17,100 nt of DNA from Opitutaceae bacterium. Its GTDB lineage: Bacteria > Verrucomicrobiota > Verrucomicrobiia > Opitutales > Opitutaceae. Position 1 is the first letter of the stretch. Each line of letters begins with the position of its first letter. Shown piece after piece: positions 7,616 to 14,354 of this stretch. A program made the position numbers and the translations under genes. The stretch covers positions 1-17,100 of the forward strand of contig RGAX01000040.1 in assembly GCA_009919985.1 (NCBI GenBank), given 5' to 3'. The notes under the pieces were generated by a model that saw nothing but the letters and a program-made list of their open reading frames with translations, was not told the DNA's origin and ran no database searches.

Positions 7616-8269
7616 ATGCCAGTCGCTGTCAAAATTTCCGCCTTATCGTCTGCCGCCGCCAACAACGAGCTCAGCAACCGTATTCTTGGCCAAGCTCGCG
7701 CTGATTTTCTGACTCACGGTTACAGCGCCGTCACCATGGATGCCATCGCGAGCGAGCTCGGGATCAGCAAAAAAACCCTCTACCAACACTTCTCCAGCAA
7801 AGACGCACTGATTCGCGATGTGATCCTCGGTCTCAGCCGAGAAATTAGGGCTGAAGCCGACGCCCTTCTGCGTCATCGCCGTTTGAATTTTGCCGAGAAA
7901 CTTCGCGGTTTCGCTGAAGGCCTGGCGCAGCGCTTACACACCGTCACACCCCACGCCGTACGCGACCTCCAGCGTTTCGCCCCTCACCTCCACGCACTCC
8001 TCCACGAACTACGCCAAAAAGACATCCCCTACATTTTCGGCCGCTTCGTCGAGCAAGGCCAACTCACCGGCATGGTTCGCGACGATATCCACCCCGTTTT
8101 CACGATTCATTTTTACCTCCACGCGCTTCAGGGTCTCCTCCAACCCGCCTCCCTTGAACAGCTCAAGCTTACTCCCACCGAAATTTATACCCGCGCCATC
8201 GATCTTTTTTTCGGCGGCCTCCTCACTCCCGTCGGTCGCAAAGAACATGAAAAACTCTTCCCTCGCTAA
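7616..8269 (+). CDS. TetR/AcrR-family transcriptional regulator
   Basis: The protein has 217 residues. The N-terminal DNA-binding domain is clear: ILGQARADFLTHGYSAVTMD is followed by the helix-turn-helix at about 41-60 (MDAIASELGISKKTLYQHFS) and then SKDALIRDVI. The C-terminal half is a helical ligand-binding and dimer domain with no recognisable ligand signature. The gene is first in a cluster with an adaptor, an ABC ATPase and a permease, and overlaps the adaptor start by 23 bp. This matches the logic of the cecR-ybhGFSR operon, where a TetR-type repressor controls its own exporter. The likely ligand is a transported compound (inference). The inverted repeat at 7579-7606 is a plausible binding site. 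Divergent mgtE could be affected too. Confidence 0.93.
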   Translation: MPVAVKISALSSAAANNELSNRILGQARADFLTHGYSAVTMDAIASELGISKKTLYQHFSSKDALIRDVILGLSREIRAEADALLRHRRLNFAEKLRGFAEGLAQRLHTVTPHAVRDLQRFAPHLHALLHELRQKDIPYIFGRFVEQGQLTGMVRDDIHPVFTIHFYLHALQGLLQPASLEQLKLTPTEIYTRAIDLFFGGLLTPVGRKEHEKLFPR

Positions 8270-9230
8270 ACGCTCTCTCCGCGCCGTCCTCATCCTCGCC
8301 GGCGCCACGCTCATCCTCGCCGGCTGTTCGCGCCCGAGCACCGTTGGTTACCAAGGTTACCTCGAAGGCGATTTTATTTACGTCGCTGCGCCCCTAGCAG
8401 GCCAACTCGAAACCCTCGCCGTCACCAAAGGCTCTCGTATCACCGCTGGCACCACGCTTTTTACCCTCGAACACGCCAACGAACTTGCCGCGCAACGCCA
8501 GGCCGCCGAACAATTCCGCGCCGCCCGCGCCCGGCTCGCCGACGCTCAAAAAGGCTCACGGCCATCCGAGCTCGCCACCCTCACCGCCCGGCTCGATCAA
8601 GCCCGCGCCGCCGCTGAACTCTCCCAGCTCGACCTCAACCGCCAAAAAAATCTCTACGACACCCGCGTCGTCGCCGAAGCCGATTTCGACCGCGCCCGCC
8701 TCACCCACGAGCGCAATACCCGTGCTATCGAAGAGCTCACCGCTCAACTTGCCACCGCCCAACTCGGCGGCCGCACCGACGCGCTGACGGCTGCCGAAGC
8801 CGAAGTCAGCGCCGCCCGTGCCGCCAAAGAAAAAACCGATTGGGCTGTCGCTCAAAAAACCCAATCCGCTGCGCGCGACGCCTTAGTTTACGATACCCTT
8901 TATCGCGCCGGAGAATTCGTCGCCGCCGGCAATCCCGTCGTGTCGCTCCTTCCGCCCGAAAACATCAAGGTCCGCTTCTTTGTCCCCGAGGCCGAGTTCG
9001 CCGCCCTGACCGCCGGCGCCGCCGTTCGCATTAACATTAACGGCCGGCCCGCACCGCTCACCGCTCGGATCAGCTATCTATCGCCTCAGCCTGAATACAC
9101 CCCGCCCATTCTTTATAATCGCGAAAACCGTGCCAAACTTGTCTTCATGATCGAGGCGGTTTTCAACGACCCCTCCGCCACCCGCGACCTCCACCCCGGC
9201 CAACCCGTCGACGTAGCCCTCGCAAAATAA
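8247..9230 (+). CDS. HlyD/YbhG-like periplasmic adaptor, lipoprotein
   Basis: The protein has 327 residues. A lipoprotein signal is visible: basic start MKNSSLAKRSLR, hydrophobic core, and lipobox LAGC with Cys27 as the acylated residue. A biotinyl-lipoyl-like half-motif (about 36-76, GYLEGDFIYVAAPLAGQLET) precedes a long alpha-helical hairpin (about 78-212, Ala/Arg/Glu-rich heptads including GSRPSEL). The second lipoyl half (about 213-236, AGEFVAAGNPVVSLLPPENI) and a beta-barrel region follow, with ISYLSPQPEYTPPILYNREN typical of YbhG-type adaptors. Its role is to link the inner-membrane ABC pump to the outer membrane. The ATG at 8247 lies inside the TetR gene. An in-frame open stretch upstream to 7890 is shadow sequence over tetR and would destroy the lipoprotein signal. 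The ATPase gene follows after 7 bp. Confidence 0.92.
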   Translation: MKNSSLAKRSLRAVLILAGATLILAGCSRPSTVGYQGYLEGDFIYVAAPLAGQLETLAVTKGSRITAGTTLFTLEHANELAAQRQAAEQFRAARARLADAQKGSRPSELATLTARLDQARAAAELSQLDLNRQKNLYDTRVVAEADFDRARLTHERNTRAIEELTAQLATAQLGGRTDALTAAEAEVSAARAAKEKTDWAVAQKTQSAARDALVYDTLYRAGEFVAAGNPVVSLLPPENIKVRFFVPEAEFAALTAGAAVRININGRPAPLTARISYLSPQPEYTPPILYNRENRAKLVFMIEAVFNDPSATRDLHPGQPVDVALAK

Positions 9231-9237
9231 AACTCGA

Positions 9238-10170
9238 ATGGCCGCGCTCGAAAAAGACCTCGCTATCGACGTCACCGGCGTCACCAAGCGCTTCGGCGAC
9301 AAAACTGTCGTCGACGCCATCGACCTATCCGTGCGCCGCGGCGAGATCTATGGCTTTCTCGGGCCCAATGGCTCCGGCAAGACCACGTTCATCCGTATGC
9401 TTTGCGGTCTCCTCACGCCCGACGCCGGCACCGGCACTTGTCTCGGCTTCGATGTGCGCACGCAACAAGCCGAGATCAAGCGCCACGTCGGCTACATGAC
9501 GCAAAAATTTAGTTACTACGAAGACCTAAGTATCCGCGAAAATCTCGATTTCGTCGCCCGCATCTATGCCGTACCAGACCGTGCCACAGCGGTCCAACGC
9601 AGCCTCGAGCGCCTCGGCCTCACCCACCGCAGCCACCAACTTGCCGGTCAACTTTCCGGTGGCTGGAAACAACGCCTCGCCCTAGCCGCCTGTCTCATCC
9701 ACGAGCCCAAACTTCTCCTCCTTGACGAGCCCACCGCCGGTGTCGACCCCAAGGCCCGCCGTGAATTTTGGGATGAAATTCATCAACTCGCCGCCGGCGG
9801 TCTCACCGTCCTTATCACGACCCACTACATGGATGAGGCCGAGCGCTGCCACCGACTCGCTTACCTCGCCTACGGTCACTTGCTTACCCGCGGCACGCTC
9901 GCCGATGTCCTCGCCGCCGCGAAACTCACCACCTGGCGCGTTACCGGCCCCGATCTGCTCAATCTCGCCACCACGCTGCGTCGCCAAGCCGGCGTCGAGC
10001 AAGTCGTCGCCTTCGGCAACACCCTCCACGTGAGTAGCCGCGATCCTGCGCACCTCAGCGCCGCCATCGCGACTGTGCGCGACCCACGCCATGACTGGCA
10101 ACCGATCGCCTCCGGTCTCGAAGACGTGTTCATCAGCCTCATGGACGAAGCGAAGGATAATTTTTCATGA
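9238..10170 (+). CDS. ABC transporter ATP-binding protein (YbhF-like, ABC-2 export type)
   Basis: The protein has 310 residues: one ATP-binding domain (about 9-225) and a C-terminal extension of about 80 residues, as in drug-export ATPases. Walker A is GPNGSGKT (42-49), the Q-loop Gln is 89, Walker B is LLLLDE with Glu164, and the H-loop is TTHYMDE with His196. The signature reads LSGGW (139-143) followed by KQRLALA; Trp in the fifth position is common in this subfamily rather than a sign of decay. The YbhF protein of E. coli has two ATP-binding domains in one chain, whereas this has one and must dimerise. It energises the permease encoded by the next gene, which overlaps by 4 bp (ATGA). Start ATG 9238 has no clear Shine-Dalgarno, suggesting translational coupling. 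Confidence 0.95.
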   Translation: MAALEKDLAIDVTGVTKRFGDKTVVDAIDLSVRRGEIYGFLGPNGSGKTTFIRMLCGLLTPDAGTGTCLGFDVRTQQAEIKRHVGYMTQKFSYYEDLSIRENLDFVARIYAVPDRATAVQRSLERLGLTHRSHQLAGQLSGGWKQRLALAACLIHEPKLLLLDEPTAGVDPKARREFWDEIHQLAAGGLTVLITTHYMDEAERCHRLAYLAYGHLLTRGTLADVLAAAKLTTWRVTGPDLLNLATTLRRQAGVEQVVAFGNTLHVSSRDPAHLSAAIATVRDPRHDWQPIASGLEDVFISLMDEAKDNFS

Positions 10171-11306
10171 GCCTGCCGCGCTTTACGTTACACCGCCTCT
10201 GGGCAATTGTGCTCAAAGAGTTTATCCAGATGAAGCGTGACCGCGTGACCTTCGTCATGATGGTCGGCATCCCATTGATGCAGCTCATGATGTTCGGCTT
10301 CGCCATCAACTCCGACCCGCGTCATCTCCCCACTGCGCTGCGCCTAGGCGATCAAGGCCCTTTCGCCCGCACCCTCGTTCAAGCCCTCCGCACGAGCGAT
10401 TATTTCTCCATCGTCCACGAAACTTCGAGCGAATCCGAGGTGCAACTTCTGCTGCAAATCGGCGATGCGCAGTTCGTCATCAACATTCCCGAAGATTTTT
10501 CCCGCAAACTCCTGCGCGGTGAACGCCCCACCGTACTTATCGAGGCCGACGCCTCCGATCCGGCGGCCACCGGTCCCGCGCTCGCCTCGGTCAACGCCCT
10601 CGCCAACACGATTTTCAATCGCGACCTCCCTGGCCCCCTCGCGCGGCTCCGCGCCAAAAACGGTCCCGTCGATTTTCGCATCCACGCACACTACAACCCG
10701 GAAAACATCACCCAATACAACGTCGTTCCCGGCCTGATGGGCGTGGTACTGACTATGACGATGGTCATCATCACCGCACTCGCGATCACTCGAGAGCGAG
10801 AACGCGGCACGATGGAAAATCTCTTAGCGACACCCGTACGCCCCTTCGAGGTGATGGTCGGAAAAATTCTGCCCTACATCGCCGTCGGGTACATCCAAGT
10901 GACGCTGATTCTGATCGCGGCGCGTTTCATTTTTCACGTGCCGATGGTTGGCAGCCTACCGCTGCTGTACGCCGTCGCGTTTCTATTTATCGCGGCCAAT
11001 CTTGCGGTCGGCATCACGTTTTCGACGCTGGCTAAAAACCAGCTTCAAGCCGTGCAGATGGCGTTCTTTTTCTTCCTGCCTTCGATTTTGCTCTCGGGCT
11101 TCATGTTTCCGTTTCGCGGCATGCCGCCGTGGGCGCAAAACGTCGGCTCATGCCTGCCCAACACGCATTTTCTGCGCATCGTGCGCGGCATTTTGCTAAA
11201 GGGTAACGGCCTCGCCGAAATCGCGCCGGAACTCTGGCCGTTACTAGCGTTTCTGGTCGTAGCGATGGCAGTCGGCGTGAAACGCTACCGGCAGACGCTG
11301 GACTAA
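10167..11306 (+). CDS. ABC-2 type permease (YbhR/YhhJ-like)
   Basis: The protein has 379 residues, normal for this family. A first membrane helix (about 28-47) follows a short cytoplasmic N-terminus containing KEFIQMKRDR. A large extracytoplasmic domain (about 48-185) with YNPENITQYNVVPGLMG at its end comes next. Five further membrane helices follow (about 187-208, 235-256, 264-285, 295-316 and 353-371). The hallmark coupling segment TRERERGTMENLLATPVRPF (208-227) identifies ABC-2 export permeases. It is the only permease in the cluster, so it likely works as a homodimer with the ATPase and the lipid-anchored adaptor. Two stop codons in tandem (11304-11309) end the gene only 3 bp from the convergent MscS gene. 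No outer-membrane factor gene of the TolC type is present nearby. Confidence 0.94.
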   Translation: MSLPRFTLHRLWAIVLKEFIQMKRDRVTFVMMVGIPLMQLMMFGFAINSDPRHLPTALRLGDQGPFARTLVQALRTSDYFSIVHETSSESEVQLLLQIGDAQFVINIPEDFSRKLLRGERPTVLIEADASDPAATGPALASVNALANTIFNRDLPGPLARLRAKNGPVDFRIHAHYNPENITQYNVVPGLMGVVLTMTMVIITALAITRERERGTMENLLATPVRPFEVMVGKILPYIAVGYIQVTLILIAARFIFHVPMVGSLPLLYAVAFLFIAANLAVGITFSTLAKNQLQAVQMAFFFFLPSILLSGFMFPFRGMPPWAQNVGSCLPNTHFLRIVRGILLKGNGLAEIAPELWPLLAFLVVAMAVGVKRYRQTLD

Positions 11307-11309
11307 TAA

Positions 11310-12587
11310 TCAGTTTTTGACCGCCGCGATCTGTTTGGCGATCGGTCCGTCGAGGTGCATGACCGAAGTTGGAAAAGCAAACGATAATCCACGCGATTTC
11401 ACCAAGCGCATGATCTCAAGATTCACGCGTTGCTTGAGCGCAAGGCTCTGTTGAAAATCTGGGCCTTGCGCGACGTAGACAATCCACAGATCAAGCGATG
11501 ACGCGCTTAAGTCGCGAAAAAAAACCATCACCGAATTCGCATCCACCGCGGCTTCACTCAAGATGTGCTGACGGATGTCCTCGACGATGAGCTTCATCTG
11601 GTCGGCCGTGGTATCATAACTAAGTCCAATGACTTGTTCGAAACGACGCTGCGTGAATCGAGACAAGTTGGTGATGGCCTCGGACGAAACCAGCTTGTTG
11701 GGGATCACGACCAGCGACTTGTCGACGAGACGGATCTTCGTTGAACGCAGGCCGATGTCCTCGACTGTGCCGGTGTTGGCGCCGATTTTTACCGTCTCTC
11801 CAACCTTAAAGGGCTGATCAATCGCGACCACCAGCGAGCCGAAAAGATTAGCGATGGTATCTTGCGCGGCCAAAGCGAACGCCAAACCACCGATCCCTAG
11901 ACCCGAAAGAATCGTGGAAACGTTATAACCCAAGCTCTGGATCGTGATTAGCACGCCGACCACCACGAACAGCGCGACGAGGGTCTTTTTGATCCACGGC
12001 ATGAATGCTGCGACGCCCATCTGGCGCTCCTTCGCGATCTCAGCGGCATGGTCGAGGACCGCGTTAAAGGCACGCAGTAACGCCCAGAAAATCACCAAGG
12101 AAAACGCCACCGTGGAGCCGTAGCCGATACTGCGATCTACCGTTTCGGAAAGTTTCAGCACCTTAAGCGCCGCAAAAATACCGGTCACCATCACAAACGT
12201 CGCGACCGGGCCCTCGAGCGCCGGAAAGAGCTTATCGTCGAGGGTCGTCTCAGTTTTGGAAGCGAGCCGTTTGAGAAAATTAAAAATGATCGTAGTGACA
12301 AACCGCCGCAGCAAAATCGCGCCGGCCAAAAACAGGAAGCAGATGACAAAGTGCGTGGTCGTGTTTTCGCCCGTCTTCACATGGAACAGCTGCAAAACGA
12401 CATCGACCATGTGCTCGAGCAGATCCGGTGCGCGGGTTGCGGCCGACTTGGTTAAGTTCGCGGCCGCAACCTCGGGTGCTGGGGTTACGACAGAGGTGGG
12501 CGAGGCGCTTTGCGCCTGAAGCGAGAAAGCCAGCAGGATAACAGACAGGGACCCGGAGCGGAAGAGTGGTAAAATTAGCCTCAGCAT
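11310..12587 (-). CDS. MscS-family mechanosensitive ion channel
   Basis: The protein has 425 residues, larger than the 286 of E. coli MscS because of an N-terminal extension. The start MLRLILPLFRSGSLSVILLA looks like a signal peptide (probable cleavage near residues 26-28), followed by a Pro/Ala-rich periplasmic segment (about 29-55). Membrane helices lie at about 78-100, 126-145, 158-178 and 200-218. The pore helix is 224-252 with STILSGLGIGGLAFALAAQD, the Gly/Ala pattern of MscS TM3. The beta domain (about 253-310, FKVGETVKIGANTGTVEDIG) and a C-terminal alpha/beta domain follow. Such channels release solutes during hypo-osmotic shock; some larger members are tuned by ions. It diverges from the TerC-like gene and converges, almost touching, on the permease gene. 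Confidence 0.93.
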   Translation of the reverse strand: MLRLILPLFRSGSLSVILLAFSLQAQSASPTSVVTPAPEVAAANLTKSAATRAPDLLEHMVDVVLQLFHVKTGENTTTHFVICFLFLAGAILLRRFVTTIIFNFLKRLASKTETTLDDKLFPALEGPVATFVMVTGIFAALKVLKLSETVDRSIGYGSTVAFSLVIFWALLRAFNAVLDHAAEIAKERQMGVAAFMPWIKKTLVALFVVVGVLITIQSLGYNVSTILSGLGIGGLAFALAAQDTIANLFGSLVVAIDQPFKVGETVKIGANTGTVEDIGLRSTKIRLVDKSLVVIPNKLVSSEAITNLSRFTQRRFEQVIGLSYDTTADQMKLIVEDIRQHILSEAAVDANSVMVFFRDLSASSLDLWIVYVAQGPDFQQSLALKQRVNLEIMRLVKSRGLSFAFPTSVMHLDGPIAKQIAAVKN

Positions 12588-12597
12588 AAGGGCGCGA

Positions 12598-12626
12598 ACT
12601 GAACGCTTCCCGGCGAATCATGTCAA
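12598..12626 (-). promoter_or_regulatory. Candidate promoter for the MscS gene
   Basis: On the minus strand a perfect TTGACA (12621-12626) is followed after 17 bases by TTCAGT (12598-12603), a weak -10 matching the consensus at three of six positions. The start would fall within a few bases of the ATG, giving a nearly leaderless message. Evidence is limited to the hexamers. Confidence 0.28.
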
Positions 12627-12730
12627 AAACTTTGCCCGCGAAATAAGGTGGCGCGGGGCCGATGGAATCCAACCAGGACATTCCAAGCTTCCACTCCCCG
12701 CTTGCACGAGACGGGGTGGTCGCGGCAGAA

Positions 12731-12734
12731 AAGG
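12731..12734 (+). promoter_or_regulatory. Ribosome binding site deciding the TerC-like start
   Basis: AAGG lies six bases before ATG 12741, supporting that start over the in-frame upstream ATG at 12648. The upstream extension (31 residues, Arg/Thr-rich) looks non-coding and is unlike TerC-family N-termini. Confidence 0.5.
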
Positions 12735-12740
12735 CGCACC

Positions 12741-13694
12741 ATGTTTTCGTTTCTCGCTGTCATCGATGCCATGCCGCTTTGGGCGTGGGCTGCTTTTTTC
12801 ACTTTCATCTCTGCGATGCTCGCGCTGGATCTCGGCGTATTCCAACGCAAGTCCCACGTCGTGGGCATGAAAGAGGCCCTCGGTTGGTGCGGGGTGTGGC
12901 TCACCCTAGCCTTGGGCTTCGGGGCCCTGCTCTGGCAATGGCGTGGACCGGAACCGGCGCAGCAATTTCTCGCCGGTTATCTCATCGAATTGTGCCTAAG
13001 CGTGGACAACGTATTCGTGTTCATTTTGGTGTTTGCGTACTTCAAAGTCGAACCGCGTTACCAGCATCGCGTCCTGTTTTGGGGCATCATCGGGGCCGTG
13101 TTGATGCGCGCCGCGTTTATTATCGTCGGCGTGAGTGTCATCGCTCGCTTTCATTGGATTCTTTACGTTTTCGGGGCGTTTCTGGTCTACACCGGCGTCA
13201 AAATGGCCCTCCCAAGCAAAGAGGCCGAGGTCGACCCCGAGCACAATTTTGCAGTCAAACTCTTCCGTAAATTCTACCCGGTCGCTCCGCACAACGAACA
13301 GGGCCGCTTTTTCATCCGTCATGAAGGCCGTCGCATGGCGACGCCTTTGTTCATCGTGCTGATCGTGATTGAAACAACCGATCTGATCTTTGCGCTCGAT
13401 TCCCTGCCTGCCGTGCTCGCGATCACTAAAGACAGTTTTGTCGCCCTCACCTCTAATATCTTCGCCATCCTCGGCCTGCGCTCTCTTTACTTCGCTCTCA
13501 GTGGCATCATGGGCCTGTTCCGCTACCTCAAAATCGGCCTCGCGGTAATTCTGGTGTTCATCGGCGTAAAAATGCTCGCCGAAAACTGGGTGCACATCAC
13601 CACCGGCACCTCGCTCGGCGTAATCGGCGGGGTGCTCACGACTTCAATTTTGATGTCGGTGTTGATCCCGCAGAAACCAGACGGTTCCTCTTAA
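12741..13694 (+). CDS. TerC/Alx-family integral membrane protein
   Basis: The protein has 317 residues, the typical length of the Alx-like branch of TerC. Hydrophobic helices fill most of the sequence, broken by a cytoplasmic loop at about 158-200 (SKEAEVDPEHNF and onward). Conserved acidic intramembrane motifs are visible: SVDNVFVF (87-94), ETTDLIFALDS (211-221), then SNIFAILGLRSLYF (238-251). Known members are linked to tellurium resistance and to manganese export or metal loading of exported proteins (Alx, MntP-related work). The same role here is inference. I looked for a yybP-ykoY manganese riboswitch in the 153 bp upstream and did not see a convincing one. The gene diverges from the MscS gene and converges on the DUF393 gene 15 bp away. 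Confidence 0.92.
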   Translation: MFSFLAVIDAMPLWAWAAFFTFISAMLALDLGVFQRKSHVVGMKEALGWCGVWLTLALGFGALLWQWRGPEPAQQFLAGYLIELCLSVDNVFVFILVFAYFKVEPRYQHRVLFWGIIGAVLMRAAFIIVGVSVIARFHWILYVFGAFLVYTGVKMALPSKEAEVDPEHNFAVKLFRKFYPVAPHNEQGRFFIRHEGRRMATPLFIVLIVIETTDLIFALDSLPAVLAITKDSFVALTSNIFAILGLRSLYFALSGIMGLFRYLKIGLAVILVFIGVKMLAENWVHITTGTSLGVIGGVLTTSILMSVLIPQKPDGSS

Positions 13695-13709
13695 GGACAG
13701 AGCGGGACC

Positions 13710-14150
13710 TCAGGTCAAAAACCGCTCCGCCCATTCTGGCCGCGCGAACGGGCGAGACTTTCTTTCACCCCAAATACGGTAACGCCAACGCGCGATCAGA
13801 CAGTAAACGCCGTCACGCCAAGCCCGCGGTAAAATGCGAGCCCACGCTACCACAGAACCCAATCCGCCCACCACGCGCGCCGCCGCCAGCGCTCCATCGG
13901 TGCGCAATAAATATTCTCTGCGCTCCCGCCCCGCCCACTTCGGCACATAAACCAGGGAGTCGAAATCCTCTGTCGGCAACCCGTGGGCTCGCAGATAAGC
14001 CTGAGCCGCCACGCCCTGCAATGGGGCAAACCGCAAAATCCCGCGCCCATCCCTGCGCAGCAACCAAAGCACGACGCGATGGCACAACTCACACTCGCCA
14101 TCAAAAAGCAGCACCGGCCCGGGAATGTTGAGATTATTGTTAGTGATCAT
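13710..14150 (-). CDS. DCC-family thiol-disulfide oxidoreductase-like protein (DUF393)
   Basis: With the chosen start the protein has 146 residues, as expected for DUF393/YuxK proteins. The family signature LLFDGECELCHR lies at 14-25, with Cys20 and Cys23 forming a CxxC as in thioredoxin-like folds. A helix (RVVLWLLRRD), FAPLQG, and the C-terminal RYRIWGERKSRPFARPEW follow the family pattern. Many relatives have a Cys near the last segment, and Arg occupies that area here. The function of the family is predicted redox activity and is largely untested. ATG 14148-14150 is preferred because it leaves about ten residues before the fold. An in-frame ATG at 14226-14228 would add 26 residues (MPLKVGLWWRLPFSG and onward) with no family support. 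Confidence 0.85.
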   Translation of the reverse strand: MITNNNLNIPGPVLLFDGECELCHRVVLWLLRRDGRGILRFAPLQGVAAQAYLRAHGLPTEDFDSLVYVPKWAGRERREYLLRTDGALAAARVVGGLGSVVAWARILPRAWRDGVYCLIARWRYRIWGERKSRPFARPEWAERFLT

Positions 14151-14354
14151 CGTAACGCCAAGGTGACCATCGTGGGCAAAATAACCCGAAAAAGGAAGCC
14201 TCCACCACAAGCCGACCTTAAGAGGCATCCGGGCAAAAATTACTGGACGTGATTTTCATTAAACTACAGCGCGTTCACAGCTCGCTCACTCCGCTTTTTT
14301 CATCATCCTCACCAGAACCAAGCAGCCTAGAGTCCCTCAACTAAGTTAGCCATT
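14151..14354. other. Spacer between DUF393 gene and TonB-dependent receptor gene
   Basis: This 204-bp divergent spacer must hold the promoters of both neighbours. Part of it (14151-14228) could belong to an N-terminal extension of the DUF393 gene. I see AT-richer patches (about 14250-14266 and 14293-14304) but no hexamer pair close to the sigma70 consensus, no strong Shine-Dalgarno before ATG 14355, and no convincing hairpin. Confidence 0.35.

Noticed and set aside
7890..8246. Upstream in-frame extension of the HlyD-like adaptor
   Set aside because: It lies wholly over tetR in another frame, is Ser/Pro-rich without structure, and would bury the lipoprotein signal beginning at 8247.
8838..8866. 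Perfect 7-bp inverted repeat GATTGGG/CCCAATC
   Set aside because: Located inside the adaptor coding region within the helical hairpin; no T-tract, no promoter nearby, likely chance.
12648..12740. Upstream in-frame extension of the TerC-like gene
   Set aside because: Arg/Thr-rich, unlike TerC N-termini; ATG 12741 has AAGG at good spacing.
12588..12740. Possible manganese (yybP-ykoY) riboswitch before the TerC-like gene
   Set aside because: I could not find the conserved paired elements by eye; only short GC-rich repeats are present.
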